This document shows positions 11,518-24,400 of a stretch of 64,000 nt of DNA, one piece after another. A model generated the notes under the pieces. It saw only the letters and a program-made list of their open reading frames with translations, had not been told where the DNA came from and did no database searches. The stretch is from Brugia malayi. Its lineage: Eukaryota > Nematoda > Chromadorea > Rhabditida > Onchocercidae. Where the stretch lies: positions 4,583,221 to 4,647,220 of the forward strand of contig NW_025062479.1 in the NCBI RefSeq assembly GCF_000002995.4, in the 5' to 3' direction. The first letter of the stretch is position 1. Each line of letters starts with the position of its first letter. Position numbers and translations under genes: made by a program.

Positions 11518-14500
11518 CTGGTCATTACGAATTGAACGCCGAGTGAGACGTTTTTGTATGGAAGTAAATGGGAATGGTCGTCCATATTCATCTAAAATAG
11601 ATATTGTCTTGGATTTTTATTTCATGAATTCAAAACAGTTAATGAAGGAATTGTAAAATAACTCAATACAAGTAATTCATCCAATGAACAATTAAGTGTG
11701 CGAACGATTTCATTTCAACAAGAAGATTTCACTACAACTTTCTTAAATAAATTACTTTTATTAAATATGTACTTTAGAACCATGTTATCTCTTTTAACAA
11801 TGTCAGATCATTCATGTTTCTGTTGAAAAAAATATAGTAACATGGCTCTAAATTTTAAAAGAAAGTTTGAGGAAAAATTTTTTTTTGCTGGCAGAAAAGA
11901 AAAGTTAAATTATGAAATATTTTTGAAAAAAAGCACATAACAGCAGTGAACTTAGCGTGGTTCTTTAATCTTTCTAAGCTTCAAACCAAGTTTTCAGTGC
12001 TGCTTTTAAATGACTTATATGATTTTGAAAATATTATTTTCGAATTGAAATTTGGAAATGTTTTCGCTTCTGTTTTATCCTTAGAACAATTGGCCATCCT
12101 TTTTTCATGAAATAACTTATACACACACAAGCAATACTAAGTAATGAAGGATTGAGGGTTGAGGGCTCGGCCTTGTTTTCTTCTACACTTCTTATAAAAA
12201 ATAACTTACAAGCAATACTAAGCAATGAAGAAGAATTGCGTATGAGGGTTCGTACACTTCTTGCGCTCATCACGCTTGCTGCCTAATTTCAGTTGCGTCT
12301 TCCTTGCTGTAACAACAGAACTTCTGGAGGATTAGAAATCGCACCAAATCTGAAAATTTTAAGGTGACTAAATTGTTTGGGCAAAACTTGCATGAAATAA
12401 GGCCATTGAGCGGTTCGTTATAAATCCATTTGTGAAGCTGAGTTTCATAAAAGGCATGCATTTCCAGAAATGCGCGCAAGGCTTTTTTATTAAACAAACT
12501 TAGGGTAACTAAAGCAAGGGCTGTGTAAGCATGCAGACACGTGTGGTTATTAGAAGGAGATGTAAAGAAATATGGAAAAGAGGGATGGGGTCGAATTTTT
12601 AGATGGAAAATTTATTTGAAGAAAAAAGAATCCATAGGAAAACCCAGAGAAATAGAGTGGGAAAGTTGACGAAGACTGGTCCAGATTGGAAGTTCGTTAG
12701 ATGAAACTGGCTTAGTAAGATAGTTAGCTAGCTAGATGAAGCACCATTTCACTAAAGGCAGCAGCTAATTGTGTATTCATTTTCAGCATGTGTTTTTATA
12801 TTACAGCAAAATAGCGTAATACGAACAGTAATCCTCAAATTATCTTACTTGCTCAGGAATGATACAAGTCGACCTTTCAATGATTCAAAAACAACAGCTT
12901 TGGAAATGAAATACAACTGATGATTAAATCCGCATGAAATTATTGGAGACAAAATAAGCGCCATCTATGCTAATTTTAGAGGTTTAAATCTGTGTATGTA
13001 AAGAAAAACTTATTGAAAAGGTGTGAGTGCTGTATTCAAGTAATGAAAAATACAAATGAGATATACAGAAAAAACATACCAAGACTAATGGTTCGTGTAC
13101 AACTGAAGAATTGGTGTAATATAATAATAGTTGGTGAATTAAACAGGAGGAGCAAAGGGAGGAGGTACGTCAACAGAAAACTTTGTGGGAGGCGAGTAAA
13201 TAGATGTGGTTAGATCTTTTTCTGCTTACCTTTTTGCAGAAGAGGGATGTAAAAATATAAAAATCAAAGGTTTGTTTTTTTGACAAAACATATAACTGGA
13301 AATATGGAAGAAGTTTAGTCGTAAAATTTTTAATTTAAACTCTAATGAAGAAGGTATCAAATAGTGAATTATATCAGAGAACTCAATTACACAAGTATCA
13401 AAGAAATTACATATGCTCACTTTGTGGCAATAGTTTAAGAACTGGAACAATTGTCAAATTTCGTGACTATAAAAAAAAGTTAGCAAAAACATACATTTTC
13501 AAAAATAAAATACACATTCATCATGATTCTGCATATCAGTTTCTGTGTGATTTTTTTTTTTTTTTTTACAGTATGAAATTAGATTCTAATGATATTACTA
13601 GTTAACATATCAAATTAATTTGAATAATTAGATGTTCTCACTTTGCAATTAGTTCACCAAATTATTTGCGATTAATGGTTCTTAAAATTCAAATCATTAT
13701 GTTAGTTACATAATGATAGTTTTTAAAGGAAATATTTTAAACATTTCATGAATTACACACCAACTGCAGCTCATCGAAAAGCAAATAAAGGTGTCGAGAA
13801 GAGGATACTGCAGAATGAAGGAAATATTTGGCTGAAGAAACTCTCAAGCAGTTGCCATTTCGGTTACGCTGATCATTATTTTATTGTGATTACTTTTTAA
13901 ATGGCTATGAAAATACTGATGGTTTAATAAGTGCATTTGAGAAATTCAATTTTCATGAGGAATTCGATTAACTTTTTAGAAGTCTGGCAAAAATCCGATG
14001 AAATGGGAGTTCAATCATTCTGATTGTTTCAGACCTTCTTTAGAAATATATGCAGTCATATGAGAACTCTGTTGCCTTTTCTTCTCTTTCCATTCTGTCA
14101 ACAAATCAAACAAGTTTGACGTGAAAGAAAGATCACATTTCTCGGCTTTAGGAGAGGTTATGTTGTAAACAGCTAAATTTGTTATTTTAGCACGTGCTCG
14201 CTTGGGTATTTTCGTAGCAAATTACCGGAAAACTGCAGTGATACTTTGTGGATGGCTGTTACTACATCGAATTAAAAATGAACTTAGCAAGTAGAAGTGC
14301 ATTCCTCTTCGGGATAAAACTGATGTTAAAGGAATGATGGAATGATGGACTGAAATAAAATTGAAGTGGACCGTTTTTTAATTCTTTTCATTCATGCATT
14401 TAAAGCTTTTTAGAGGTTTCAGGCTCAAGTATGAGATTTTAATCGAACAGCTTAAATTAAAATTTAAATAAACTAACAGTATCAGAAAATCTCAATAGGA

Positions 14501-15792
14501 TAAATTCATAGTTGCGAAGAAAAGCTGAAAAGCTCAAATAGACTCAGCAGAGATTAATCCAAGAATCATCTTTTTCTTCATCACATCTCCCTGTTTTCCC
14601 ATGGAGCAATTCGTACAACAAGATCTTTTGCCTAAAGTTCACCAAAATTACCGTCGTTACGGATATTTTCGAAAATCGAACAATGAGTTATGTGCGAGGT
14701 GACTTATATCGAATAGTGAGCCATATCCACTGGGTTTTATGCCCAGTTGCTTAGCTATATGACCATCAAGCAGGATGACATTCCCTTATCATTTTTCATT
14801 TGTTTTCAGATAAAGCTTACTGCTGACATATTTTTCTTTTTTTTTTTTAATATAATATTTTAGAGTGTCGCAATCTTATAAATTCTCGACAGAAGCATCA
14901 GAGTAAATTCATCATTCAATAAGTTTTTATCAGTTAGATAATGACATTTAATATATATATAATCGTTCAATAAAATTAACGGTCTCTGAGTTAATATTTC
15001 CATTTCTACTGATTTTATTGTCGGATCATGTGAGACTCTTTAGCACAAAATACAATTCTTTAAATTTCCATCATTACTTTTTAACAAGAAAAAAAAAAAA
15101 ACTCTTCCAATCAGATGTACTGGAAATAGTACGTCATATGAAAATGAAACCGAAATTTTTTTGAACACTACCGGAACAGCAGAGATTTCTTCTTCAAGCG
15201 GCAATTAAACCGGCGAACTTAACGTATACATTTTGCAACCCACTTTTGGGTTTGTTTTACTTGTTCATTTTTATTCGCCAGTCAAAATTTTTAAACTTAA
15301 GGAATGACACTACTTGTAAATATTTTTTCCAGAATACTTTTTTTCTTCCACCATTAGAAATCATGTAGGAAAGCGTCTTAAGTGGATATAACAAAATAGA
15401 ACGAAGGAAACCAAAGAATTATTTGCTTCGACCATTAAATTACCATACTATAGCACATGTTAGTTAAAATTCATAAAGTTTGCATTTTTCTTTTCTTAAA
15501 AGATATTTCTATCAACAAAGGATGTGAATATATTTCAAAGACAACATAGCAGAGGTGAAAGGTTCAACTTCAGACCACCGGGAACAATGCAGATTTATTA
15601 TTGAAAAAATGACTGTAGGTAAATTTGTATAAAAAGTTCTTGTCCTTTGTGATCCAATAAAGTGAATAAATTGACTGCTTAGATCCATTTGTCATCTAGT
15701 AAAGCCAATAAAAGTGGTTAAAAGTCAGCATTACCATCCATGTGCTTCCACATTTTCATTTTTAACATATTTGATGCTCTAGTAATTTCTTT

Positions 15793-15829
<37 letters not shown>

Positions 15830-16251
15830 GATATCAAACTAATTTATTCCAAAGTAAATACTTAGAAAAAAATATATATATATAGCAGTAGTGAAATTGC
15901 TTTTGAAAAATCATTACTACCAAATCTACCGGTAATTGAGATATTTTCCTACAAAATCAATAAATCTAAAGGAAAAAACATAACATCATAAGCATATGTA
16001 AAAGCAAATTTAGAATTTCTTTCTTACTGCCATGTTCCTTGTGAAACAAAGTAGGTTTCCTTTCTTGATGGTTCAGATCGTTGACTTCTTTGTCCTCGAT
16101 ACTAGTAGAATCTCGAATCTGTACTGGTTCCGTTCTGTGTACGTGTACTGTGGAAGTCCTCGTGAAATACTTTATTATTCAAACCTCAAACTTGGGTAAT
16201 TAAACCACAGACTAACATTAAAAATTATACAACATTACAATAATGAATTGA
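11518..16251. other. long intergenic spacer
   Basis: No exon block with a credible homologue was found. Open frames at 12034-12497 (-), 12992-13213 (+) and 13345-13605 (+) have no recognisable family and no convincing splice sites. The stretch includes a diverged tandem duplication near 12.1-12.26 kb and a poly-T run of about 31 bases at 15795-15825. Confidence 0.45.
12110..12261. repeat. diverged tandem duplication, two copies
   Basis: Two adjacent copies share aataactta, then acaagcaatactaag and aatgaag, then gagggt, and end in tacacttct. They occupy about 12110-12193 and 12199-12261. The copies differ by small indels and substitutions. No function is apparent. Confidence 0.55.
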
Positions 16252-16472
16252 TACATAACACACAAATATAACTTAATTATAAAACATTTAAAGATATAAG
16301 CAAGCTAGATACCTCGCAACCAAGCCATACCAAATAAGGAACTATAATCAGTGGCTTTGTAAGGAAGAAAATTGTGAGGAATTTTATGGATGTTAAGGTT
16401 ATCAAGTGGATTAAAATCACTTAAAACAATAGCCTTTGTTCATTAGGTTGTAGCTTCGCCACTGTGGCGACA
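16252..16472 (-). repeat. BEL/Pao 3' LTR
   Basis: Direct repeat of 18265-18481. Shared blocks include aaaacatttaaagatataag, agcaagctagatacct, ggctttgtaaggaagaaaat and aatagcctttgttcattagg. On the minus strand it begins TGTCGCCACAGTGGCGAAGC. It carries an extra ctta relative to the other copy near its plus-strand start. Confidence 0.88.
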
Positions 16473-16523
16473 CTCCCGATTCGAGTAGCAAACAAAATGA
16501 CTGAACTTGTTATCAGTCTTCTC

Positions 16524-17165
16524 TTAGCTCTTTGGCATCGTTTTCCTTCCGCCGAATCGAGGACGGATGGATAATTTTTTTTCATCTTCGTTATCTTCTA
16601 GTTCGATATTCGGGTCCACGACTTGATACTGTTTGTTTTGGCTGATGCTCAGTTCTAAGGGGTAGAGGTGGTTCAATGATCTTTCCCAAATGTGTCCATT
16701 GGACATTTTAAGTTGTGCCGCTCGGATATTACCGGCTTGTACTACTAACTTTGTGATACGCGCCAGAGGCCAGCATCCTCTGGGTACTGCTCCTGTGCGC
16801 AAGACAATCTCTCCCACTTGTGGAATGCGTTTAGTCTGCGCGTGTCCCTTATTTTCTCTTTGTTTGCGGTCTCGTAGTGTTTGAAGGTATTGCGTTTGCC
16901 ACTTTTCCCCGAATTTATCTGCTATTATTGCACCTTCCTTCCAATTCAACAGAATCTCGATTATGCGAATCGGTGGACAGTTCTTTTCGTTGGATAGGTA
17001 GTGGTGATATTGCGTATCCTTGTGAGCTGAGAAAATCCATAGGTCGTAGTGGCTGCATATTCTCGTCATCAGTTACGGTCAAAGGACAAAAATTCATTAT
17101 TGCTTGAGTGTTCCTCGTAACTTTCTTGCCGTGTTGTTTGTAGGTGAGCATAATGCTGGATGGTG
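16524..17165 (-). pseudogene. retrotransposon integrase C-terminus / DUF5641 fragment
   Basis: The upstream part (about 17150-17060) carries the end of the Pao integrase region with PLRPMDFLS, preceded by FCPLTVTDD. The downstream open frame, 16524-17069, encodes 181 codons. It includes WKEGAIIADKFGEKW, PQVGEIVLRTGAVPRGCWPL and ARITKLVVQAGNIRAAQLK, which match the DUF5641 tail found after the integrase core in BEL/Pao polyproteins. The two parts are in different frames. The catalytic DDE core and everything before it are absent, so no integration activity is possible. Confidence 0.82.
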
Positions 17166-18296
17166 CCTTCGTTTGCATTTGAAGCATTGTGAAGCCTTGC
17201 AATCTTTTGATCTATGTCCTTCTTTCTAGCACAGAAAACATAGTTCTACCACTCATTTGGAGCGTTCATCAGATGTAGAAAATTTTCGGCATTCATGAGC
17301 ACGATGTGGACACATTCTGTTCGTTCTAGATGGGTGCCTCATTTTTTCTTGCCGGGGGATTATGTTTCGTGTTGATTGCTGTTAGCGTTGATGTCATCCA
17401 CTGTGTCCCAATGCGGACTGTATGGTTCTTTTGAGGCATAGCCTAATATATTTGCCACATTTTCTTCAGCAATAACAAAGGTTGCTAGGCGTTCTCTTAA
17501 GATGGGTACTGTCCATTCTGATTTCTCGTATTCTATTTTCTCCAATATGGACTTTGGAAGCTTTTATTTTATGAGATAGATTATATGGATTAAATTAACA
17601 TCTTTCTCTTGAAATCGAAGTAGTTTTATTATTCGATCAATAGCTTCTATAATGGTTCGTAGATTACCTTCTTTCGCCCTAGGTAATCTTTCCAATTGTC
17701 TGTATAAGGCTTGTTTAATTGCTGCTGGCCGTTCGTATGCTTTTTTAGTGCTGTGATAACTACTTCATAATTCTGGGTGCGTAGCGCATGAGGTTCTATG
17801 ATTGAGGCTGCTGCTCCCACAAGACAGCCCCGAAGGTACGTTAATTTATTTAGCGGAAGGATTGGTTGATCATGTACGGCGGTTCGGAACCAATCCCAGA
17901 ATAATGGCCATGCAGTAAGGGTGCCATCAAAAGTCTTCATTCCCATTTTGGAAGTTGCATTTGACTGACAAGTGGTGCGGTTGGAACTGGAGTTGGAGGT
18001 TCCATATTACCTATTTCCTTATCAGTGGTTTGTATAGCTTGTTCCAGTCGTTGTACATTTGATATTAACGTAAACAGTGCATCGCGTCCGATTTCTCGTG
18101 TGTGTAGAAAACCCTCTTTTTGGGCCTCTTCATATAGTTGCTCCTCCTCCTTTAATTGTTCTTTTCCTATAGTGTTCATAATATCTTCCCATCGTTGTTC
18201 TTTTTGTTTTGAGTTGGGTTTCATAAAGTTGTCATGTTTGCAGTGCGGTACTGTTCTCTGGTGGTACATAATACACAAATATAAATTATAAAACAT
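17166..18296 (-). pseudogene. BEL/Pao Gag, broken by a frame change and a stop
   Basis: The N-terminal part (18296-17937) is hydrophilic and glutamate-rich and ends at LPKWE. The next frame (17946-17647) continues the DUF1759-like Gag core with MKTFDGTLTAWPLFWDWFRT, LRGCLVGAAASIIE and NYEVVITALKKH, so a one-base shift separates them. 17545-17360 carries WTVPILRERLATFV, seen in the same family. At about 17310-17165 lie two zinc knuckles: CFLC, a TAG stop, then KEGHRSKDC, followed by CFKCKRRHHPALC. The Gag would bind element RNA and form particles; this copy cannot be translated through. Confidence 0.82.
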
Positions 18297-18481
18297 TTAA
18301 AGATATAAGCAAGCTAGATACCTGGCAACCGAGCCATACCAAACAAGGAACTACGATGAATGGCTTTGTAAGGAAGAAAATTGTGAGGGATTTTATGGGT
18401 GTTAAGGTTACAAAGTGGATTAAAATCATTTAAAACAATAGCCTTTGTTCATTAGGTTATAGCTTCGCCATTGTGGCTACA
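18265..18481 (-). repeat. BEL/Pao 5' LTR
   Basis: Partner of 16252-16472. On the minus strand it begins TGTAGCCACAATGGCGAAGC, consistent with the usual TG start of an LTR. It would have carried the element promoter. It shows numerous single-base differences and a small indel against the other LTR, implying drift since insertion. Confidence 0.88.
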
Positions 18482-21400
18482 GCACACTTTTTTCATATAG
18501 CATGACTGATTTTCCATACTTTCGCTTCTTAAACATATCTGATTCATCTTTTTTTTTCCATGTTTCTCAGTCCTAAAATTGATTTTTTTCGGAAGAGCGA
18601 GATTTACCTGGATGGCATGCTGGAAAATTCCGAAACAATTTTTATGCAGAAATTTCTTGTACATATATTCAAAATGGTCAAACATTTAAAATACCATCAG
18701 TTGTTGAGCTTCGAGGTTTAATTCCCAACAATTTATACAATGTGCGTCAAGATAGACGAAGGTTTGTGCCGAATTTATAGTATTTATTGAACTAAACCTA
18801 ATATGTCTTAATTATTAGCATTTTTATCTCCTTATTCTTATCTTCCCAATTGCCTTTTTCGTGTACTGAACTATTAATTTTAGATTCTTGACACAAAAAC
18901 CATCGAAATAAGCAAAATTTTACTACAAAAGTAATGGCTTATAGACATTTTTCCAAATAAAGATCGATCGTCACATAGCAGCAGTTTACGATAGGTATGG
19001 TGTTTCAACCTTCGTGTGCCCCAAAAATTTTTATTTTGCACTGCGTCAGCAGTTTCTAAATGCATGATTTATTAGTGAACTTAATTATTTCACAAGATTC
19101 TTTGGTTGTTTCCACTTTGGCAAAAAGAATTTGGTTGATATTTAAACTGTTGAATAATTTATCATTTGAAATGAATCTAAATAGTAACCGGTCTTTTTTT
19201 TTCTACCATAAATGGACTTTAATAAAATTCAAACTGGTGATATATTTGCAAAAAAATATCTTCGATTGTGATTCATTTCGTGATTATACAAACGAAACGA
19301 TAATATTAAAGCTTTAGGACATTTCGACATTAAGGATGTCTTTTTGTTGTCTGTTTTTTCTATGGGACAAAGTTGATCATTGTCGCATCCTTATTTTCTA
19401 TACAATGACATTCACTTCCTGACAATACATTCGTAAAATAAATTTCTAACCGTTCCAGAATATATTTCCCCTCACTTTAACACAATAATAAAATAGATTT
19501 TTTTTTTAAAAAATTCCGAAACTTTTTGGACGATTTTACGTTTGAATAAAATGGAAGCATTGATAACTTCCAAACACCATTTATATTAACTGTTATGATC
19601 TTCTGTAAAAGAATTTTATGTAAATATTAGTAGTGCATTTTCCGGTGGGCACCAAACTGTGTTTGCAAAAACAGTTAGAGCAATGTGAGAATTTAGATAA
19701 TCCAGCGAAATACCAACTGCAGTGGAAGGTATAATACTTTAAAGAAGAGACTTATTATTGTTATTATTTATTTATTTATTAATATTTTTATTACTATTAA
19801 TTATACATTAATGAATTATATATGAAGCAAACTTCAATATAGAGTAAAATTAATAATGAAAATCATTAGATAAATCTTGTAACAAGGTCATTTGCTTTTT
19901 GGTAGCTTTCCTATTCCTAATTTTTCACGAGTACAACGTGAGTAACCGATAATAAACTTGAAAATTGGAGTTAAGTATGACTTAAGAATTCTAAAGGTTA
20001 ATAAAGTTAGTGAAGAAGTGTTTTCCCTGGAGTTTAGAAAAAATTATAGGCAAAATGCATGTTGTGTGTTATACAGGGTCACTTGAACTGCGAAATGACC
20101 CATATGGCTCGATTTATGTCAATATAAGAGTAGTATACGTTGAAACACATTTCTGCACACATTCACTAAAGGCAAATGTTGTTATATCATTATCGTTCAA
20201 ATTTTGGTTTTTAAATGGAAGTAATAATGATAATATACTTAATCCAAATATTTTATCTTGGTGACAACGATGTTAACATTTTCAATATTCCAAAATATCA
20301 TCCTAATATGTTTAATATTCTGATTTTACCAGCATAAATCGGAAGGAATCCACTCATTATCTAGAAAAAACTACCATGAAAAATTTGAAGCAAAATCTAA
20401 AAGTTGAAGAAATGAACCTTTTTAATATAAAATTCTTTAGAATAGTTCAAAAAGTTATAAATGATATTAATAATCTATTGCATTTAATCCTAAAAAAATT
20501 TCTTATAATTAATATTCACTTCATTTTTCTTTGCAGCTGATAAAGCATTATGGATCTATTTCTAAGTCCTGATCGATTGACAGTCATTGGACAAGAGATA
20601 AACAAATAATGGTTACAAGTAAGGAAATATGAAACAAGTCACTACCGTTCCTTCTCTTCTCCCTGTATTTCTCTTCTTAACCCTTGTCTTTACATCTAAT
20701 TCAATCAGAAAAATTCATTAATAAAAAGGGAGCTTATGTAGAAACGAGATGGACGACCTATGCATATTTGATCAGTTTTTTCTTTCGTCCAGATTCCATT
20801 GAACCAGTTCTATCTGAACCAACCGAAAGGATATTATCTTCATTATATCTTAATTTCAAAGAAACTTCTTTTTACCATGTTTTTTAACATTTAGGTTCAA
20901 GAAAATAAAGAAATCTGCTCCTGATCTTTAATTCTGTGATAACGAAATCAGTTCCAGCAGGTATCAGGTCCTGTAAATAACAATGGGACATTTTCGACAC
21001 TTAAAATAACGATGTTGTCTTGGACGGCCTCTCGGTATTCACTGGAAATGGCTATCGATGAGGTGAACAAAGAGAGCACATGATGAGAAGGTCGTTGTGT
21101 TGCAAGAAATTTGCAAGTGCTGAAGCAAAAGCAGATCTATCAGAAGGAGAGCTAGATAAGATATCCAGATTTGTTGAATAAGACTTGCTTTGTAGAAGAG
21201 CGGAACTGACTACGATTAACAAAAACAACGAATTGTTATTTGTCGCAGTTATTTAGTACCTAATTTAAATGTACTATGTTGCTCGCCACAATTTCACAAT
21301 ACAACTATCTTACACGCGCGCCAATTTTTATTCTCTTTGATTCATGTGTCACCATTCATCTCAAAGCGCATTTTCTTCGATAACATCGGTAATTCCTTTC

Positions 21401-24400
21401 TTTTCATTGTCCTGTCGACCTATTGTATAATCTTTCTATAAGTGTTGCAAATAACCATAAACTTTGAGCTGTTTAAATGGTACTGTTGTAGAGGAAAAAT
21501 TATGATCATTGCAATATTGTATAGCAAGTATCTTTTCCAACATGAATTTTACGAATTCATAAATTTAGAAGTCGAATAATACTCTTTTATGTATCGGAAA
21601 ATATTTATTAACTTAACATGTAAATTGCTGATGAATTTATTCCATATGAAAGTGACAAAGTTTCTGTGCTGTGCTCAGCATGCATGTGATGATTTTTGGA
21701 AATGCCAAAAACAACCAACAATAACAAAAAATCACCGTCAATTGATATACTACATTCTTGACGATATCATGAACTTGTTACCGTCTTGATTTAATATTTC
21801 AAATCTCTTTCTTTATTAGAACAATTGGTTTTCCTTTTACTAGTCTCATATATTCGCTTGGATATCATACACGATCATATCGACAACATAAATAATTGGA
21901 CTACATGAATTTATCGTACAAGCTGTCTGATTATGCAATTAAATATAGATTAGTTTTTAACGATATGATGCAAGGTGTCACCAAGACGATAACTAATCAC
22001 TAAGTTATTCCATTATACAATGATATCATTTAGTTAAAAATGCATTTTATATATACTCATTCAAATATTATGAGTACATTTCAAGAATCCAAACCATTAA
22101 TTTAAATCTTATACAGTTTGCAAATAACTTATGTGTACCTTTATCATTTCTATATTTCTGCTACGGAATTGAGCTATTTCGGGTATAGTTTTATGGAAAT
22201 AAGTGTCACACGATTGTCAGAATTATATTGAATTACTGGATGTAATATTTATTTAATATGATATGCAAAAAGTAGTTGATATAGTTCAATTCATTTTAAT
22301 TCAGACTAGGAATATCATGTTATCAGCTTGATTTTTACCATAGACTATTTCATTATCTAATTAGATTCATCATTTCAACATCATAACAGCATTTTTTTTT
22401 TCTCAACTCTGCCTACTTTTTGACAGTAGTGTTCGTTAAATAATAATGCTTTGGGTGGTATAATATGTAGTATTCAATTTAATTCATTAAAATAGAAAAT
22501 GAAAATAACAGAAAAGGATGCAAAAATGTAGCTGTTAGTATTGCTGAAGCCAATCTAGGTACTGACATCATTAAAAAAAAAAATTTCATTTAATCGTAGA
22601 TAATCAAATGTTGTATAAATTGGGATGACCCAATTATTAATAAAAATTAGCCCTTTTTTCAAGAATCCCAAGCTGCTCGAAAATTAGGATCCATAACGGA
22701 ATATGCTATATTTTATTCTTTAGAAAAGTCTGGACATTCAAGTAGTGCATTTATCTGCCTTTTTTCTGGATGTGATACGATGGATAACGATTATGACAAT
22801 AAGCTCTCAGTACTATTGCTCGAAAGAGGGTAATTCACGTGAGGTTTTAATAGAACGACAGCATATCTGATAATTAGGAAAGTTTGGTATGTAACTTAGT
22901 CACAACAATGGGATAAGACAATAATTGTCATTTGAATAAACATGATTTATCTGGAGAAACTGGATGCATATCTTGTATTTTTCAAGTTAGCTTTAACATT
23001 TTAGAAATGGGCGAAAGGTCAAAAGTAGATGTTTGATAGATAATATGAAGAGCAAAAATACTACATATTATCGTTCAGACCAAATGTCAGTGGTCAAGAA
23101 AAGAGAATCAATTTTTTTTTTCAACCATGCAGTGATTAATATATGCATGCGAAATTATTCGTTGAGGCTAGCTAATCTCTATTAAGTTATAAACGTGTTG
23201 GTGACTACATATGAGTAGGGGCCGTTTCTTAGTCTTATTTTGGTTCCTGTCAATTTCATGATATCGTTTGAGGGGAAAATATATGAGCTGTTTTCAAAAT
23301 TTTTTACCACTAATCCAGTGTATAAATTTGTTAGAAACATTTTGAGGTGTTTTGAAAACATTCCAATTCAAGACCTAGAAATTTTGAAGACGAGAGCTAG
23401 AAGACGATGATGGGAAGGTGTAGGAGCTTATCACTTCAAAAATTACTTAAATTTTCGGGAAAGTATGAGTTCAAATTTTAATCGCATAGATTGCACTAAG
23501 TGGTGGTACAGCATGGTAAATGATTCGTTGCAAACTGGCAATGATTCACTCATTATATTAATCTTAATGATTTATACATCCGATAGAATTGTGACAGTTT
23601 TCTTAAGAAGAACCCATCTAGGCAATCGCGACATTAGCGCAGTACTTCAGTTTTGCCTGCCTGCCATTCTTGGCTGCTATCCCTCTTTTGCACATCATTC
23701 CCTCCTTTCTGTCTCCTCTTCCTATTCATCACTCATCCCATCACTTTCTACTCTCATTCACTATGTTAATATGCAAATCAAATCTTTCTGAAATTGCATT
23801 TCAAATAAAAAAATCACTTGTCAATTCAATATTAGTAGAAGAGCAAGTGCCATCGTCACGATAACTGCGCTTATCTTCTTTTTCTTTTTTTATAAACCGT
23901 ATATAAAACATTTCAATCTTAAATCTCAGTTTTATTATATTTTTCTTTAGAAATATTTCTGAAACACAAACTTCTGCACTGGATCGATATTGTTTGTCTG
24001 TTTGCGTTTATAGATCCCGTGACGAACCCGTTTTTATTAGAAATATTCCCATTCGATATGTCAGTAATAGCTAATTTTTAGTTCCTAACTTATCATTAGA
24101 AATTACAACAAAAGCAAATCTGAGGAAAAAGATTTCAGTGATTATATCAGATTCAATTACTACCTATAACTCTTTTTGTTTCTTTTTTCTCAGTAATTCT
24201 CATTAATTGCATTGCTTATGGTTTTCTGATTTTAAATAATTAATATATTTTCATTGCAAGAAATAAGGCAATTTAAACGGCCAGAAGAATCTCATATAAA
24301 AATAAAATGTTTGCCCTAATCCGTCTCATCTACCCTCTTGTTCAAATTATGCATTTGAAGTTATCCGTTTTTTAGTATTACTGTGTCTAAAATAATTTAA

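Larger units (their letters stand above)
16252..18481 (-). mobile_element. BEL/Pao LTR retrotransposon, internally deleted
   Basis: A minus-strand LTR element about 2.2 kb long with two similar LTRs (18265-18481 is the 5' copy, 16252-16472 the 3' copy). Inside are a Gag with a DUF1759-type segment and CCHC knuckles, then only the integrase C-terminal part with DUF5641. A full Pao element is usually 5-7 kb, so protease, reverse transcriptase, RNase H and the integrase catalytic core are missing. The junction lies near 17130-17165. The Gag is further broken by a frame change and a stop. No clear target-site duplication is visible at the outer edges. The LTRs differ at many positions and one small indel, so the insertion is not recent. 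It cannot move on its own. Confidence 0.88.

Noticed and set aside
11464..11586. Upstream part of the first HAD exon reads DEYGRPF, as in CCT-epsilon chaperonin
   Set aside because: The similarity stops after seven residues and the rest of the exon does not follow the chaperonin sequence; the exon joins in phase to the HAD motif I exon.
12034..12497. Two minus-strand frames of 75-79 codons
   Set aside because: They overlap the diverged tandem duplication, are rich in Leu/Phe/Cys, and have no splice context or recognisable family.
21090..21185. Short block ending EGELDKISRFVE, loosely like ribosomal protein S18
   Set aside because: Only about a dozen residues are comparable, the neighbouring sequence does not continue the match, and no intact frame surrounds it.
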